The notes beneath the pieces were generated by a model, which saw only the letters and a list, made by a program, of their open reading frames with translations, ran no database searches and had not been told where the DNA came from. From T1Sed10-7 sp041685505 (GTDB lineage Bacteria; Actinomycetota; Nitriliruptoria; Nitriliruptorales; Nitriliruptoraceae): a stretch of 64,000 nucleotides of DNA. A program made the translations under genes and the position numbers. Below, one piece after another: positions 33,294-41,664 of this stretch (position 1 is the first letter of the stretch; each line of letters opens with the position of its first letter). Location of the stretch: NCBI GenBank assembly GCA_041685505.1, contig JAWLFQ010000004.1, positions 1-64,000 of the forward strand, read 5' to 3'.

Positions 33294-33971
33294 TCAGCCC
33301 TGCCCACCGACGCCCGCCCGGACCACGCCGTGCTCGTAGGCGTAGACCACGGCCTGCGCGCGGTCGCGGAGGTGGAGCTTGGCGAGCACCCGGCCGACGT
33401 GGGTCTTGACCGTGGTCTCCGAGACCACGAAGCTTGCGGCGATCTCCGCGTTGGAGCGCCCCCGGGCGAGCTGCACCAGCACCTGTCGCTCCCGCTCGGT
33501 CAGACTCGCGAGCTCCGGTGGCTCGGTCACCCCACCTGCGGGTGGCACGCCGTCGACGAACGCGGCCACCACGCGGCGGGTGATCGAGGGGTCGAGCAGC
33601 GCCTCGCCGGCGGCCACGGTACGCACCGCTGCCACCAGCTCCGCGGGCGGGGTGTCCTTGAGCAGGAAGCCGCTGGCGCCCGCACGCAGGGCGGAGAAGA
33701 CGTACTCGTCGGCGTCGAAGGTGGTCAGCACGATGATCCGCGCCCGACTGCCGGACGCGATCAGTCGGCGCAGCGCCTCGATGCCGTCGAGGTGGGGCAT
33801 GCGCACGTCCATCAGCACGACATCGGGCTGCGCCCGCTGCACCACCTCCACGGCAGCCAGGCCGTCGGCGGCTTCACCCACCACCTCGATGTCGGGTTCC
33901 TCACCGAGGATCATGGCGAAGCCGGCCCGCACGAGGTGCTGGTCATCGACCAGGACGACGTCGATGCTCAC
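33294..33971 (-). CDS. NarL/FixJ-family response regulator
   Basis: 225 aa. The N-terminal receiver has DDQH acid pocket, phospho-Asp in VVLMDVRMPHLDG and Lys in GFLLKDTP. A C-terminal LuxR HTH occupies the last 65 residues (TEREREVLVQLARGRSNAEIA-type, with VKTHVGRVLAKLHLRDR). It is the DNA-binding partner of the kinase upstream; the ATG/stop overlap is ATGA (33968-33971). Its targets are not indicated by the neighbours. Confidence 0.95.
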   Translation of the reverse strand: MSIDVVLVDDQHLVRAGFAMILGEEPDIEVVGEAADGLAAVEVVQRAQPDVVLMDVRMPHLDGIEALRRLIASGSRARIIVLTTFDADEYVFSALRAGASGFLLKDTPPAELVAAVRTVAAGEALLDPSITRRVVAAFVDGVPPAGGVTEPPELASLTERERQVLVQLARGRSNAEIAASFVVSETTVKTHVGRVLAKLHLRDRAQAVVYAYEHGVVRAGVGGQG

Positions 33972-35464
33972 GCGGGATCCTGACGCGCGGCTGTGCGGTG
34001 GGACATCGCGCCGAGCGTCGCTGGCACAGGCTGCTCCCTGGCTGGTGCACCGTCGGCCGCAGGGCCCTCCTGCGGCAGCGGCAGCTCGGCCACCACCCGG
34101 AAGCCGCCCGCAGGCAGACGACCGGCGCGCAGCGCGCCACCGAGCAGCGCCGCCCGCTCCCGCATCCCCAGCAGGCCCGTACCGGTGTCCCCACCGTGGT
34201 GGGCCCCACTGGTGTCCTCGGCGGCCCCCGCGCCGGCGACCAGCGCCGGATCGGGCGGTGCGTGGGGTGGTGTCCGACCCCGCCCGTCATCGGACACCGT
34301 GACCTGCAAGGTCCCCTGCTGCTGCGAGAGCGTCACGATCACCTCGGTGACGGCTCCCGCGTGCTTGAGCACGTTGGTCAACGACTCCTGGACGATCCGG
34401 TAGGCCGAGACCGCCACCCCGGGCGGGACCGCAAGGTCGGCTGGCAGGTGGTCCCCCAGCCGCACGGGAACGCCCGCGTCGGCCAGCCGCGTGACCAGGG
34501 CCGGCACGTCCTCCAGGGTGGGCTGCGGCGCCGCCTGCCCGTCGACGGCTCCCTGGTCGCGCAGGACGGTGACCAGGCGCCGGAGCTCGGCCAGCGCATC
34601 GCGTCCGCTGGACTCGATCTCGGCCAGCACCGCCGCCGCGGCCTCCGGGTCCCGCTCGGCCACGCGACGACCGGCGCCGGCCTGCACCACGACCACGCTG
34701 ACCGTGTGGGCGACGACGTCGTGCAGCTCCCGGGCGATCCGTCGGCGCTCGTCGGCGGCGGCCAGCGCGGTGGCCAGACGTTGGTGACGCTCGGCCTCCT
34801 CGGCACGGACCTCGAGTTGCGCGACCAGCTGGCGGCGCGCACGGGTGCGGTCCCCCAGGGCGAAGACCCCGGTGAGCACCACCGAGGTGACCACGAAACC
34901 GACCGCGTCCAGCTCACCGCTGCGCCACCACGCCGCACCGAAGCCGAGCAGCACGAACCCGGCGGTGATCGCCAGGGACACGCGGGCATCCTCGCGCGTG
35001 CCGTACGCCGCGACGGAGTACAACGCCAGGACCAGCGCCAGGCCCGCCAGACCGAGTTCGAAACCCAACAGGGTGAACACCCCGGTGACCGTCCCGCTGA
35101 CGGCGATGGTGGCCAGCGGGGTGACCCTCCGCCACGCCAGTGGCGTCGCGATGAGGACGGCCAGCACCGCGCCCACGGCCACCGGTGCCAGGGCGTTCGT
35201 CCCGCCCTGCACCTGCGCAGCCAGCAACTCGCCGAGCAGCGCCACGCCCAGCACCACGGCCGTGGCGATGTCCGCGGCTGGCGGCTCGTCGAAGGTGCCG
35301 TCACCCACCGAGCGAGCGCGCCACCCCGTGCGCGGGGCCGCGCTCGGGTGGTCGACGGGCGCTGACGGCGCGGGCGCTCCTCGCCCCTGCGGCCCGTCCG
35401 CAGGCAGGTCGGAGCCAGACGCCCCTCGGGGCGAGCTGCGGGGTGATCGGAAGGTGGTACGCAC
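33968..35464 (-). CDS. Membrane sensor histidine kinase (HisKA_3)
   Basis: 498 aa. A Pro/Ala-rich N-terminus (about 65 aa) precedes five to six membrane helices (to about 230). The HisKA_3 H-box is ERRRIARELHDVVAHTVSVV, followed by a HATPase domain with SDDGRGRTPP and TGLLGMRERAALLGG. It is a DesK/NarX-type kinase for the downstream regulator. The GTG start follows TACGGT by 6 bases with no SD, so it may be leaderless. The signal is unknown, though few residues lie outside the membrane. Confidence 0.9.
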   Translation of the reverse strand: MRTTFRSPRSSPRGASGSDLPADGPQGRGAPAPSAPVDHPSAAPRTGWRARSVGDGTFDEPPAADIATAVVLGVALLGELLAAQVQGGTNALAPVAVGAVLAVLIATPLAWRRVTPLATIAVSGTVTGVFTLLGFELGLAGLALVLALYSVAAYGTREDARVSLAITAGFVLLGFGAAWWRSGELDAVGFVVTSVVLTGVFALGDRTRARRQLVAQLEVRAEEAERHQRLATALAAADERRRIARELHDVVAHTVSVVVVQAGAGRRVAERDPEAAAAVLAEIESSGRDALAELRRLVTVLRDQGAVDGQAAPQPTLEDVPALVTRLADAGVPVRLGDHLPADLAVPPGVAVSAYRIVQESLTNVLKHAGAVTEVIVTLSQQQGTLQVTVSDDGRGRTPPHAPPDPALVAGAGAAEDTSGAHHGGDTGTGLLGMRERAALLGGALRAGRLPAGGFRVVAELPLPQEGPAADGAPAREQPVPATLGAMSHRTAARQDPA

Positions 35465-35548
35465 GGTCCAACCGTAGAGCCTGGGTACCCTCCGCGGCCA
35501 CCGGCCGTGACACCGGTCGCGTCCCGAGCGCCGAGGTGACGACGCACC

Positions 35549-35962
35549 GTGACCTGGTTCCACCGCTACCTCGGCGCGATCATCGTGCTGCTGTTCGCCC
35601 TCATCATGATCACCGGGCTCGTGCTGCGGCTGCGCGGTGCGGAGGACACCCCCACGCGACTGTGGGCGGTGCAGCACTGGACGGAGAACCTGCTCGTCGT
35701 CCAGGCGGTGACCGGGGTGATCCTGCTGCTCCTCGGTCGCCGCGCCGTCGGCATCCCACCCGCCTGGCTGCACTACCTCTACGGCTCGATCTTCCCGCTC
35801 GTCGCGGTGGTCGGCGGCCGGCTCGCCGGGCTGCGCCGCGAGCGACGGGAGTACGTCGGGCTGGCCTGGGGGGCGTTCTTCGCCTTCGTGCTCACCCTGC
35901 GTGGCCTGCAGACCGCCTGTGGAGCGACCATGGCCGCGCTCGGCCGGTGCCTGAGCCCGTGA
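35549..35962 (+). CDS. Four-helix membrane protein of unknown function
   Basis: 137 aa with four hydrophobic segments, each about 20 residues. Conserved-looking histidines occur at the edges: WFHRYLG near residue 5, AVQHWTENLL near 45 and WLHYLYG near 75. Such spacing could bind haem, but that is a guess. The gene's TGA overlaps a possible GTG of the DsbA-like gene. Start GTG at 35549. No family recognised. Confidence 0.7.
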   Translation: MTWFHRYLGAIIVLLFALIMITGLVLRLRGAEDTPTRLWAVQHWTENLLVVQAVTGVILLLLGRRAVGIPPAWLHYLYGSIFPLVAVVGGRLAGLRRERREYVGLAWGAFFAFVLTLRGLQTACGATMAALGRCLSP

Positions 35963-35994
35963 CCCCCGACGATCGCACCGACACCGAGGTACCC

Positions 35995-36603
35995 GTGACC
36001 CGCCGCTTCGCCGTGACCTTCGACTACCTGTGCCCCTTCGCCCGCAACGCCCACGAGCATGTGCTGGCGGGGTTGCAGGGCGGAGCCGACTGGGAGGTCA
36101 CCTTCACGCCCTTCAGCCTGGCGCAGAGCCACGTCGAGGAGGGGGGCACCGCCATCTGGGACCGTGCCGCACCCCTGGCGCGCCCGGGGGTGCGCGCCCT
36201 GGCCGCCGGCATCGCCGTGCGGGAGCGGCTGCCCGACCGGTTCCCCGCCGCCCACGCAGCGCTGTTCGCCGCCCGCCACGACCGCGGCGAGGACATCAAG
36301 GATCCCGAGGTGCTGCGCCGCGCCCTCGACCGTGCAGAGGTTGACGGGGCGCAGGTGCTGTCGTGGGTGGAGGACGGCGTCGCGCTCGAACTGCTCCGTG
36401 AGGAGCACGAGCGCGGCGTGCTCGAGCACGAGGTGTGGGGTGTGCCGACCTTCATCGGTGCCACGCGCGCAGCCTTCGTCCGCCTGCTGGACCGACCCGC
36501 GGCGGACACGCCCGCGGCGATCGACACCGTCGAGCACGTCCTGACGCTGTTGGAGGCACGTGGCAACGTCCACGAGTTCAAACAGACCGACCTGCCGGTG
36601 TGA
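35995..36603 (+). CDS. DsbA-like thioredoxin-fold protein
   Basis: 202 aa. DYLCPFARNAHEHV is the beginning of a DsbA-family protein with a single active-site Cys (CPFA) rather than CxxC, as in mycothiol/HCCA-isomerase-type members. Helical insertion and the VWGVPTFIG cis-Pro loop follow. It probably acts as a cytoplasmic thiol isomerase or GSH/MSH-dependent enzyme, not a periplasmic oxidase: no signal peptide is visible. GTG at 35995 has GAGG 5-bp upstream; a GTG at 35959, overlapping the previous stop, adds 12 residues. Confidence 0.8.
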   Translation: MTRRFAVTFDYLCPFARNAHEHVLAGLQGGADWEVTFTPFSLAQSHVEEGGTAIWDRAAPLARPGVRALAAGIAVRERLPDRFPAAHAALFAARHDRGEDIKDPEVLRRALDRAEVDGAQVLSWVEDGVALELLREEHERGVLEHEVWGVPTFIGATRAAFVRLLDRPAADTPAAIDTVEHVLTLLEARGNVHEFKQTDLPV

Positions 36604-36627
36604 GGTGGCGTGCTCGAGCGGTGCCGC

Positions 36628-36685
36628 CCGCGGCCGGTGCCGCGGTGCTGTCGCGTCACGCCGTGTCGCTCAGCACCGGCCGCGG
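36628..36685. repeat. 13-bp inverted repeat at convergent gene ends
   Basis: CCGCGGCCGGTGC (36628-36640) and its exact complement (36673-36685) are separated by 32 bp at the junction of two convergent genes, so it may be a weak bidirectional terminator. The right arm is inside the GalT-like gene end. Confidence 0.3.
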
Positions 36686-37626
36686 AACCGTTCGGCATGC
36701 TCGGCCGGTGGGTGGACGACGTCGACCAGCGGGGCCGCTGCGACCCCCGGCGCGTGGGCCTCGGTGACCTGGAGCTCGGCCCACCACCGGCCGGTGCCGT
36801 CGGGCAGCTCGGCATGGAGGAGGACCTTGACGTCGACGGGGGCCGGGCCGCTGGTGGCGGCGTCGGATCCCGCTGCGGGCGAAGGGCGTCCCGCCGTGGC
36901 CCCGAGTTCCTGCACCGCACGCAACCAGCCCACGATCGTCCGCGCCACCGCCGCGGGATCCAGTGCGGCCAGTGGCTCGCGTGCCACCGGCAGCAGGAGC
37001 AGATCGTCAGGACCCAGCGGCACCGGTGGTGCCACCAGCCGCAGCCCGTCGGCGTCCAGGACGCGGTGCTCCTCGGCCCATAGGACATCGAGGACCTCCG
37101 GTCGTGCCAGACGGTGTTGGACCGCGACGGTCATCGGCGGTATCCGCGTCGGGGTCAGGACCTGCGCGTGGGGGTGCTGCTGCGAGGCGCCGGCGCTGCT
37201 GCCGACCGCGGTGGTCAGCAGGGACCACCGCCCGGCGACGTCGCCGGCGAGGTGCTGCTGCAGCGCCAGCACGCTGGTCCAGGCAGCCACCGCGTCCCGA
37301 TGCAGATGGGTGAGGGTCGGCCCGTGCTCAGGGCCCACGACCAGCCGCGCTGCTCCCGTCGCCTCTGCCAGTGGCGGGTACAGGTTGCGCATCGCGAACC
37401 ACCGGCCCGCGCCGAACTCCACGCTGCCCGGGATCAACCGCTCGTCATCGGCCGGGGTGTCGCAGAAGGGACAGCGGTCCACGTCGGTGACCAGCTCCTG
37501 GCGGACCGGGCGGCGGCGGGGCCGCAGCTCGCGCGCGGGCGTCCACACACCGACCCGACCCGTCAGCGGACAGGTGGTGGCCACGGCGGCGCGGCGCTGG
37601 ACGTCGGCGCTGCGCTGTGCGCTCAA
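36670..37626 (-). CDS. GalT-like nucleotidyltransferase (HIT superfamily)
   Basis: 318 aa. The zinc pair CPFC is at 52-55 and the active-site histidine triad variant HPHAQ at 151-155, as in galactose-1-phosphate uridylyltransferase. NLYPPLAEA and the VVGPEH segment follow the GalT order. It presumably transfers a nucleoside phosphate between UDP-sugars and hexose phosphates. The TTG start overlaps the ACT gene stop as TTGA, an unusual coupling. Lack of galactose genes nearby means the sugar is uncertain. Alternative: an ADP/UDP-glucose phosphorylase. Confidence 0.85.
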   Translation of the reverse strand: MSAQRSADVQRRAAVATTCPLTGRVGVWTPARELRPRRRPVRQELVTDVDRCPFCDTPADDERLIPGSVEFGAGRWFAMRNLYPPLAEATGAARLVVGPEHGPTLTHLHRDAVAAWTSVLALQQHLAGDVAGRWSLLTTAVGSSAGASQQHPHAQVLTPTRIPPMTVAVQHRLARPEVLDVLWAEEHRVLDADGLRLVAPPVPLGPDDLLLLPVAREPLAALDPAAVARTIVGWLRAVQELGATAGRPSPAAGSDAATSGPAPVDVKVLLHAELPDGTGRWWAELQVTEAHAPGVAAAPLVDVVHPPAEHAERFRGRC

Positions 37627-38006
37627 GGGTCCGCGACCCCGAGCAGCGTCGCTGCGCGCTCGAGGTCGTCGCAGACGATCACGAGCTTGCTGCCAGCGGC
37701 GATGTAGGCCTGTTCGATGTTCACGCCCGCGTCGGCCAGGGTCCGGCAGGCCGCACCGAGATGGCCGGGTTCGTCGGGCAGCGGGACCACCACCACGCCG
37801 CGGGCGGCCTGCACCTCGATGCCGTCGGACGTCAGGGCCTCCAGGGCCTCGTCCGCACGGTCGACCAGGACGTGCACGATGCCCCTGCCCTGGCCCGTGA
37901 AGGCACTGATCGCCTCGATGTTGACCGCCGCGGCGCCCAGCACCTCGCCCAGGCGCGCGAGCTGACCCGGGGTGTCCTCGGGGATGATGACCAGATCCTT
38001 GCGCAC
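37623..38006 (-). CDS. Tandem ACT-domain protein
   Basis: 127 aa. Two ACT modules: DLVIIPEDTPGQLARLGEVLGAAAVNIE and VVVVPLPDEPGHLGAACRTLADAGVNIEQAY. Each has the ligand-binding Gly turn (DTPGQL, DEPGHL). ACT pairs usually bind amino acids and regulate enzymes. A strong SD, GAGGAGGG, precedes the GTG. It is upstream of, and translationally coupled to, a GalT-like gene, and may regulate it or simply share a transcript. The family is broad; the ligand is unknown. Confidence 0.85.
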   Translation of the reverse strand: MRKDLVIIPEDTPGQLARLGEVLGAAAVNIEAISAFTGQGRGIVHVLVDRADEALEALTSDGIEVQAARGVVVVPLPDEPGHLGAACRTLADAGVNIEQAYIAAGSKLVIVCDDLERAATLLGVADP

Positions 38007-38076
38007 CCCACCCTCCTCGTACGGTCCGCCCAGGCTAGACCGCGACCGGCCGGTCGGGGCGGACGGCGACGGTTGC

Positions 38077-38082
38077 TACACT
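38077..38082 (+). promoter_or_regulatory. Possible tRNA-Asn -10 element
   Basis: TTGCTACACT has a TANNNT -10 (TACACT) 33 bp before tRNA-Asn. No good -35 is seen at 17 bp. Confidence 0.35.
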
Positions 38083-38114
38083 CCGTGCCGCCCGCAGCCC
38101 ATCCAGCGGGTCTG

Positions 38115-38190
38115 TCCGGGGTAGCTCAGTAGGCAGAGCGTTCGACTGTTAATCGAAATGTCGCCGGTTCGAGCCCGGCCCCCGGAGCCA
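38115..38190 (+). tRNA. tRNA-Asn (GTT)
   Basis: Cloverleaf complete: acceptor TCCGGGG/CCCCGGA, D arm GCTC/GAGC, anticodon loop CTGTTAA, T arm GCCGG-TTCGAGC-CCGGC, discriminator G, and CCA encoded at 38188-38190. Anticodon GTT reads Asn codons. Confidence 0.97.
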
Positions 38191-38251
38191 TCCCCCTGAC
38201 CGCCCAGCACCGCCCGCCGTCCGACGGCGATCACCGTGGGTCTCGGAGCGC

Positions 38252-39214
38252 TCAGGGGCGCAGTACCAGCTTGCCGAACAGCTCCCCGTCGAGCATGCGT
38301 TGGAAGGCCGCGGGCGCCGCATCGAGCGGCGACACGGCGTCGATGGGGGGCCGCACGCCGGTGGCCTCGAGCATCCGCAGCAGGTCGACCAACTCGTGTC
38401 GGGTCCCCATCGTGGAGCCGACGACCTGCAGCTGGCGGAAGAACATGCGGCTCAGATCCGCAGGCGGGTTCGGTCCGGAGGTCGCCCCCGAGACCACCAC
38501 GGTCCCGCCCGGTGCCAGCGCCCGCAGTGAGTGGGCCCAGGTGGCCTCGCCGACGGTCTCGATCACCGCGTCGACCCGGGATGGGAGGCGGTCGCCCGTG
38601 GGCAGCGTCACGTGGGCACCCAAGGACGCGGCGCGTTCGAGCTTGGACTCGTCACGGCTGGTCACCGTGACGTGCAGACCCGCCGCTCGCGCCAGCAGCA
38701 GCGCCGCCGTGGCGACCCCACCGCCGGCCCCCTGGATCAGCACCCGCTTGCCCGGGCGGAGCCCCGCACGGGTGAACAGCATGCGGTAGGCCGTGAGCCA
38801 GGCCACCGGCAGGCACGCAGCCTCCTCGAAGCTGATGCCAGCGGGCTTGTCCACCAGGTTGCGGCTCGGCACGGCGACCTGTTCGGCGAAGGTGCCGTCG
38901 TAGCGCTCGCTGAGGATCGAGAACTCCCCGCTGAGGGTCTCATCCGCAGCATCGGTGTCGGCGATCACCGCGTGGACCACGACCTCCCGCCCGGTCGCCG
39001 TGACCCCGGCAGCGTCGCACCCGAGCACGATGGGGAGCCGTTGCGGGTCGATCCCCACCCCACGCAGGGTCCACAGGTCGTGGTGGTTGAGCGCAGCGGC
39101 TCGAACGCTGACGACCTCCCAGCCCGGTGGTGGGTCGGGTGCGGGATGCTCGCCGAGGTGCAGCCCGGCGAGGGGGTCGTCGGGCGTGGCGGCGGCGGCG
39201 AGGACGGCGAACAT
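38252..39214 (-). CDS. Zinc-free MDR/quinone oxidoreductase-like protein
   Basis: 320 aa. A GroES-like N-terminal domain (VSVRAAALNHHDLWTLRG) and Rossmann fold (RVLIQGAGGGVATAALLLARAAG) with NADP-type features. Zinc-binding cysteines are lacking, as expected for quinone oxidoreductases. VIETVGEATWAHSLRALAPGG follows the usual order. It would reduce a quinone or enone with NADPH. Monocistronic; downstream of the tRNA on the opposite strand. Confidence 0.87.
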   Translation of the reverse strand: MFAVLAAAATPDDPLAGLHLGEHPAPDPPPGWEVVSVRAAALNHHDLWTLRGVGIDPQRLPIVLGCDAAGVTATGREVVVHAVIADTDAADETLSGEFSILSERYDGTFAEQVAVPSRNLVDKPAGISFEEAACLPVAWLTAYRMLFTRAGLRPGKRVLIQGAGGGVATAALLLARAAGLHVTVTSRDESKLERAASLGAHVTLPTGDRLPSRVDAVIETVGEATWAHSLRALAPGGTVVVSGATSGPNPPADLSRMFFRQLQVVGSTMGTRHELVDLLRMLEATGVRPPIDAVSPLDAAPAAFQRMLDGELFGKLVLRP

Positions 39215-39266
39215 GCCACCACCCTAGCGATGTCCCCGCTCCCGCCGTCGACGGCAGCGTGCACCT

Positions 39267-40259
39267 TCACGCCTCCCAGGCCGCCACCGCCACCGGTGCC
39301 GGATCGAGGGCGGCATCCACCCAACCGGCCACGGTCGCCGCGAGGCTGGGGTCGGCGATGCGGACCAGGAGCTCTACCCCATCGGCCGCTGCGACCCCCC
39401 GCTGGCGGGTCCAGCTCACCTGTCCGGGATCGAGACCCAGGGCGGTCGCGGTGCGGTGTCGCACCAGGTCGCCGGCAACCTGCGGACCCACGCGTGCGAT
39501 GACCCGTGCCCGGCGACGGGCCTCCGGCTGCTCCGTGGCCAGCAGGTCCAGGGCCCGGGCGTGCAGAGCCGCGGGTCCCCCGGTGAGGGTCACGGCGTGC
39601 TCGTCCACCGCGGCGAGGCTCGCCAGGATGCCCACGCCCAGTGCGAAGCCGCCGTCGGCCTCGAGCCGCCGCCGCGCCACCTCGGCAGCCGCGGCACGGG
39701 CCAGATGGTGCGCGATGTCGGCATCGCCTGCCGGCGCAGCCCCATCGTGGCCCGACGGTGCGCCCTCCCCCACCGCCTCCATGGCGGTGGCGGTGTCCCC
39801 GGCCTGCGCACCCTGGCGGCCACGCGACGCACGCTCACCGACCCACGCCGTCACGGCCAGGGTGTCGGTTCGCAGCTGACGCGCGATCTCGCTCACCGGC
39901 ACACCGGCGCGGCGCAGTGCCCGGGCGCGCGCCGGCCGGGTGTCACCGGGCTCGTCGAGGGCCCCGTCGACGCGGTCGCCGTCGATCCGGTTCCCGTCAC
40001 CGCGAGCGCGGTCGGTGACCACGCTGAGCTCCGGCAGGCTCGCCGGTGCGACGGCGCGTCGCGCACGCGCCGTGAGCGCGAACCCGATCGGCCGCTCGTG
40101 CTCGCGCTGCGGGTCGGTGGCAGAGCTCGCAGCGTCGCCAGGCGGCGCGTCCTCGGGGACCTCGAGGACCTCGAGCGGCAGCTCGGCCTGCCGGGCGTCA
40201 CCGTGCAGGGGCGCACCACCCTGGTCACGGGTGCGGTGGGGTGTGGGTGATCGTTCCAT
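39267..40259 (-). CDS. Hypothetical protein with central HTH motif
   Basis: 330 aa. The N-terminal 100 residues are charged and low in hydrophobicity. A helix-turn-helix at about 110-145 (ARALRRAGVPVSEIARQLRTDTLAVTAWVGE) resembles the Trp/ANTAR or sigma-4-like recognition segment. The C-terminal 150 residues (Ala/Arg/Val-rich helices, then beta-type TWTRQRG) resemble no family I know. The gene lies 89 bp from, and is co-directional with and downstream of, the sigma factor. It may be a DNA-binding regulator; the reading frame is intact with strong third-position GC. I do not know its function. Confidence 0.65.
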   Translation of the reverse strand: MERSPTPHRTRDQGGAPLHGDARQAELPLEVLEVPEDAPPGDAASSATDPQREHERPIGFALTARARRAVAPASLPELSVVTDRARGDGNRIDGDRVDGALDEPGDTRPARARALRRAGVPVSEIARQLRTDTLAVTAWVGERASRGRQGAQAGDTATAMEAVGEGAPSGHDGAAPAGDADIAHHLARAAAAEVARRRLEADGGFALGVGILASLAAVDEHAVTLTGGPAALHARALDLLATEQPEARRRARVIARVGPQVAGDLVRHRTATALGLDPGQVSWTRQRGVAAADGVELLVRIADPSLAATVAGWVDAALDPAPVAVAAWEA

Positions 40260-40348
40260 GTCTCGACACTACGCCCGGGGTGTGACAGCCCGGATCGCGG
40301 GGGATCTCGGGCCCACCACCAGGCTTCCGTCGAGCCGTGTGTCGGCGG

Positions 40349-41497
40349 TCAGTCGTCCAGGTAGCCGTTCAGCTGATCGACGTGGCAGGGACGTCGCAGC
40401 TTGGCCAGCGCCTTGGCCTCGATCTGGCGGATCCGTTCACGGGTGAGGCCGAGCTGGGCCCCGACCTGTTCGAGGGTCGAGGGCTGGTCCCCCACCAGAC
40501 CGAAGCGCAGCTCGATCACGACCCGTTCACGGGGGTTGAGGTCCTCGAGGACCTCCTCGAGGTGGGCTCGCAACAGCAGGTGCGCCGCAGCCTCCACGGG
40601 CTCGGTGGCGTTGCGGTCCTCGATCAGCTCGCCCATCGCCCCGTCCCCGTCCTCGCCGATGGGTGCATCCAGGGAGGCGGGGTCGACAGCGATGCGGCGG
40701 AACTCCTCCACCTTGGCCATGGACAGTTCGGCGCCCTGGGCGACCTCCTCGAGGGTCGGCTCCCGTCCGAGCCGCTGGACCAGGTTGCGCTCGACCCGGG
40801 AGATGCGGTTCATGGTCTCGACCAGGTGCACGGGGATGCGGATCGTGCGGGACTGGTCGGCGATCGCCCGGCTGATCATCTGGCGGATCCACCAGGTCGC
40901 GTAGGTGGAGAACTTGTAGCCCCGCGTGTAGTCGAACTTGTCGACCGCCCGCATCAGGCCGAGGTTGCCCTCCTGGATCACGTCGGTGAACTGCAGTCCA
41001 CGACCGACGTGACGCTTGGCGATGGAGACGACCAACCGCAGGTTGGCCTCGATCATGTCCTGCTTCGCACGCTGCCCGAGCCGCGCGATGCGGCGCAGGC
41101 GGGCGCGCTGCCCCGGGCGCAACCCGACGCCGGGACCGAGCATCGCCGCCGCTGCGAGGCCGGCGTCCACCCGCTTCGCCAGATCCACCTCGCGCTGCTG
41201 ATCGAGCAGGTCGACCCGACCGATCTCGTTGAGGTACAGGCGCACCGCGTCGACCCCCGCAGCGGTGTCGACGACCGCGGCCGGCGCCCTGCGCTGCGTG
41301 TCGGGCGGTGGCCGCGCCGCATCGGTGGTCACCGGTGCGGCCGGTGCGGCCGGTGCCCGTGGCTGCCACGGGGGTACCTCCACCGTTACCTGCGGACCGG
41401 CCGTCGCGGACGTGACCGCGGGTTCGGACCTCGATGCAGCAGCACCAGGGACCACCTCCACCCCCAGACGCCCGGTAGAGCGCTGCTGTGGCCCCAC
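40349..41497 (-). CDS. sigA: RpoD/SigA-type sigma factor (group 1 or 2)
   Basis: 382 aa. The N-terminal 90 residues are Ala/Pro-rich. Region 1.2 begins at VDAVRLYLNEIG; regions 2.1-2.4 contain the classic NLRLVVSIAKRHVGRG, FTDVIQEGNLGLMRAVDKFDY and TYATWWIRQMISRAI; region 3 is RNLVQRLGREPT; region 4.2 is QVGAQLGLTRERIRQIEAKALAKLRRP. It directs RNA polymerase to -10/-35 promoters. The GTG start follows GGGAG. It lies downstream of dnaG, echoing the macromolecular synthesis operon. Primary factor likely; a group 2 paralogue (HrdB/SigB-like) cannot be excluded. Confidence 0.9.
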   Translation of the reverse strand: MGPQQRSTGRLGVEVVPGAAASRSEPAVTSATAGPQVTVEVPPWQPRAPAAPAAPVTTDAARPPPDTQRRAPAAVVDTAAGVDAVRLYLNEIGRVDLLDQQREVDLAKRVDAGLAAAAMLGPGVGLRPGQRARLRRIARLGQRAKQDMIEANLRLVVSIAKRHVGRGLQFTDVIQEGNLGLMRAVDKFDYTRGYKFSTYATWWIRQMISRAIADQSRTIRIPVHLVETMNRISRVERNLVQRLGREPTLEEVAQGAELSMAKVEEFRRIAVDPASLDAPIGEDGDGAMGELIEDRNATEPVEAAAHLLLRAHLEEVLEDLNPRERVVIELRFGLVGDQPSTLEQVGAQLGLTRERIRQIEAKALAKLRRPCHVDQLNGYLDD

Positions 41498-41664
41498 GGT
41501 GGTCTCCCTCCCCCGCGCCGGGACGTAGCCCGCCCCGGCCCGCGGTCGATGCTACGGACGGTGACCACGGTCCGACCCGGTTCGTCGCCCGGCGCATCGG
41601 GCGCGCACCGACCGCGCACCGGTCGGCGGGTCCGCTCCCGCCGCCGGGAACGGGGTCGTCGGGG
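41498..41664. other. sigA-dnaG intergenic region with hairpin
   Basis: 167 bp. A 6-bp stem (CCGACC/GGTCGG, 7-base loop) about 20-50 bp after dnaG may weakly terminate, and TAGCAT on the minus strand could be a sigA -10. Otherwise nothing notable. Confidence 0.3.

Noticed and set aside
36628..36685. Possible riboswitch or large hairpin
   Set aside because: The arms are separated by 32 unrelated bases and one arm lies in a coding region; at most a weak bidirectional terminator.
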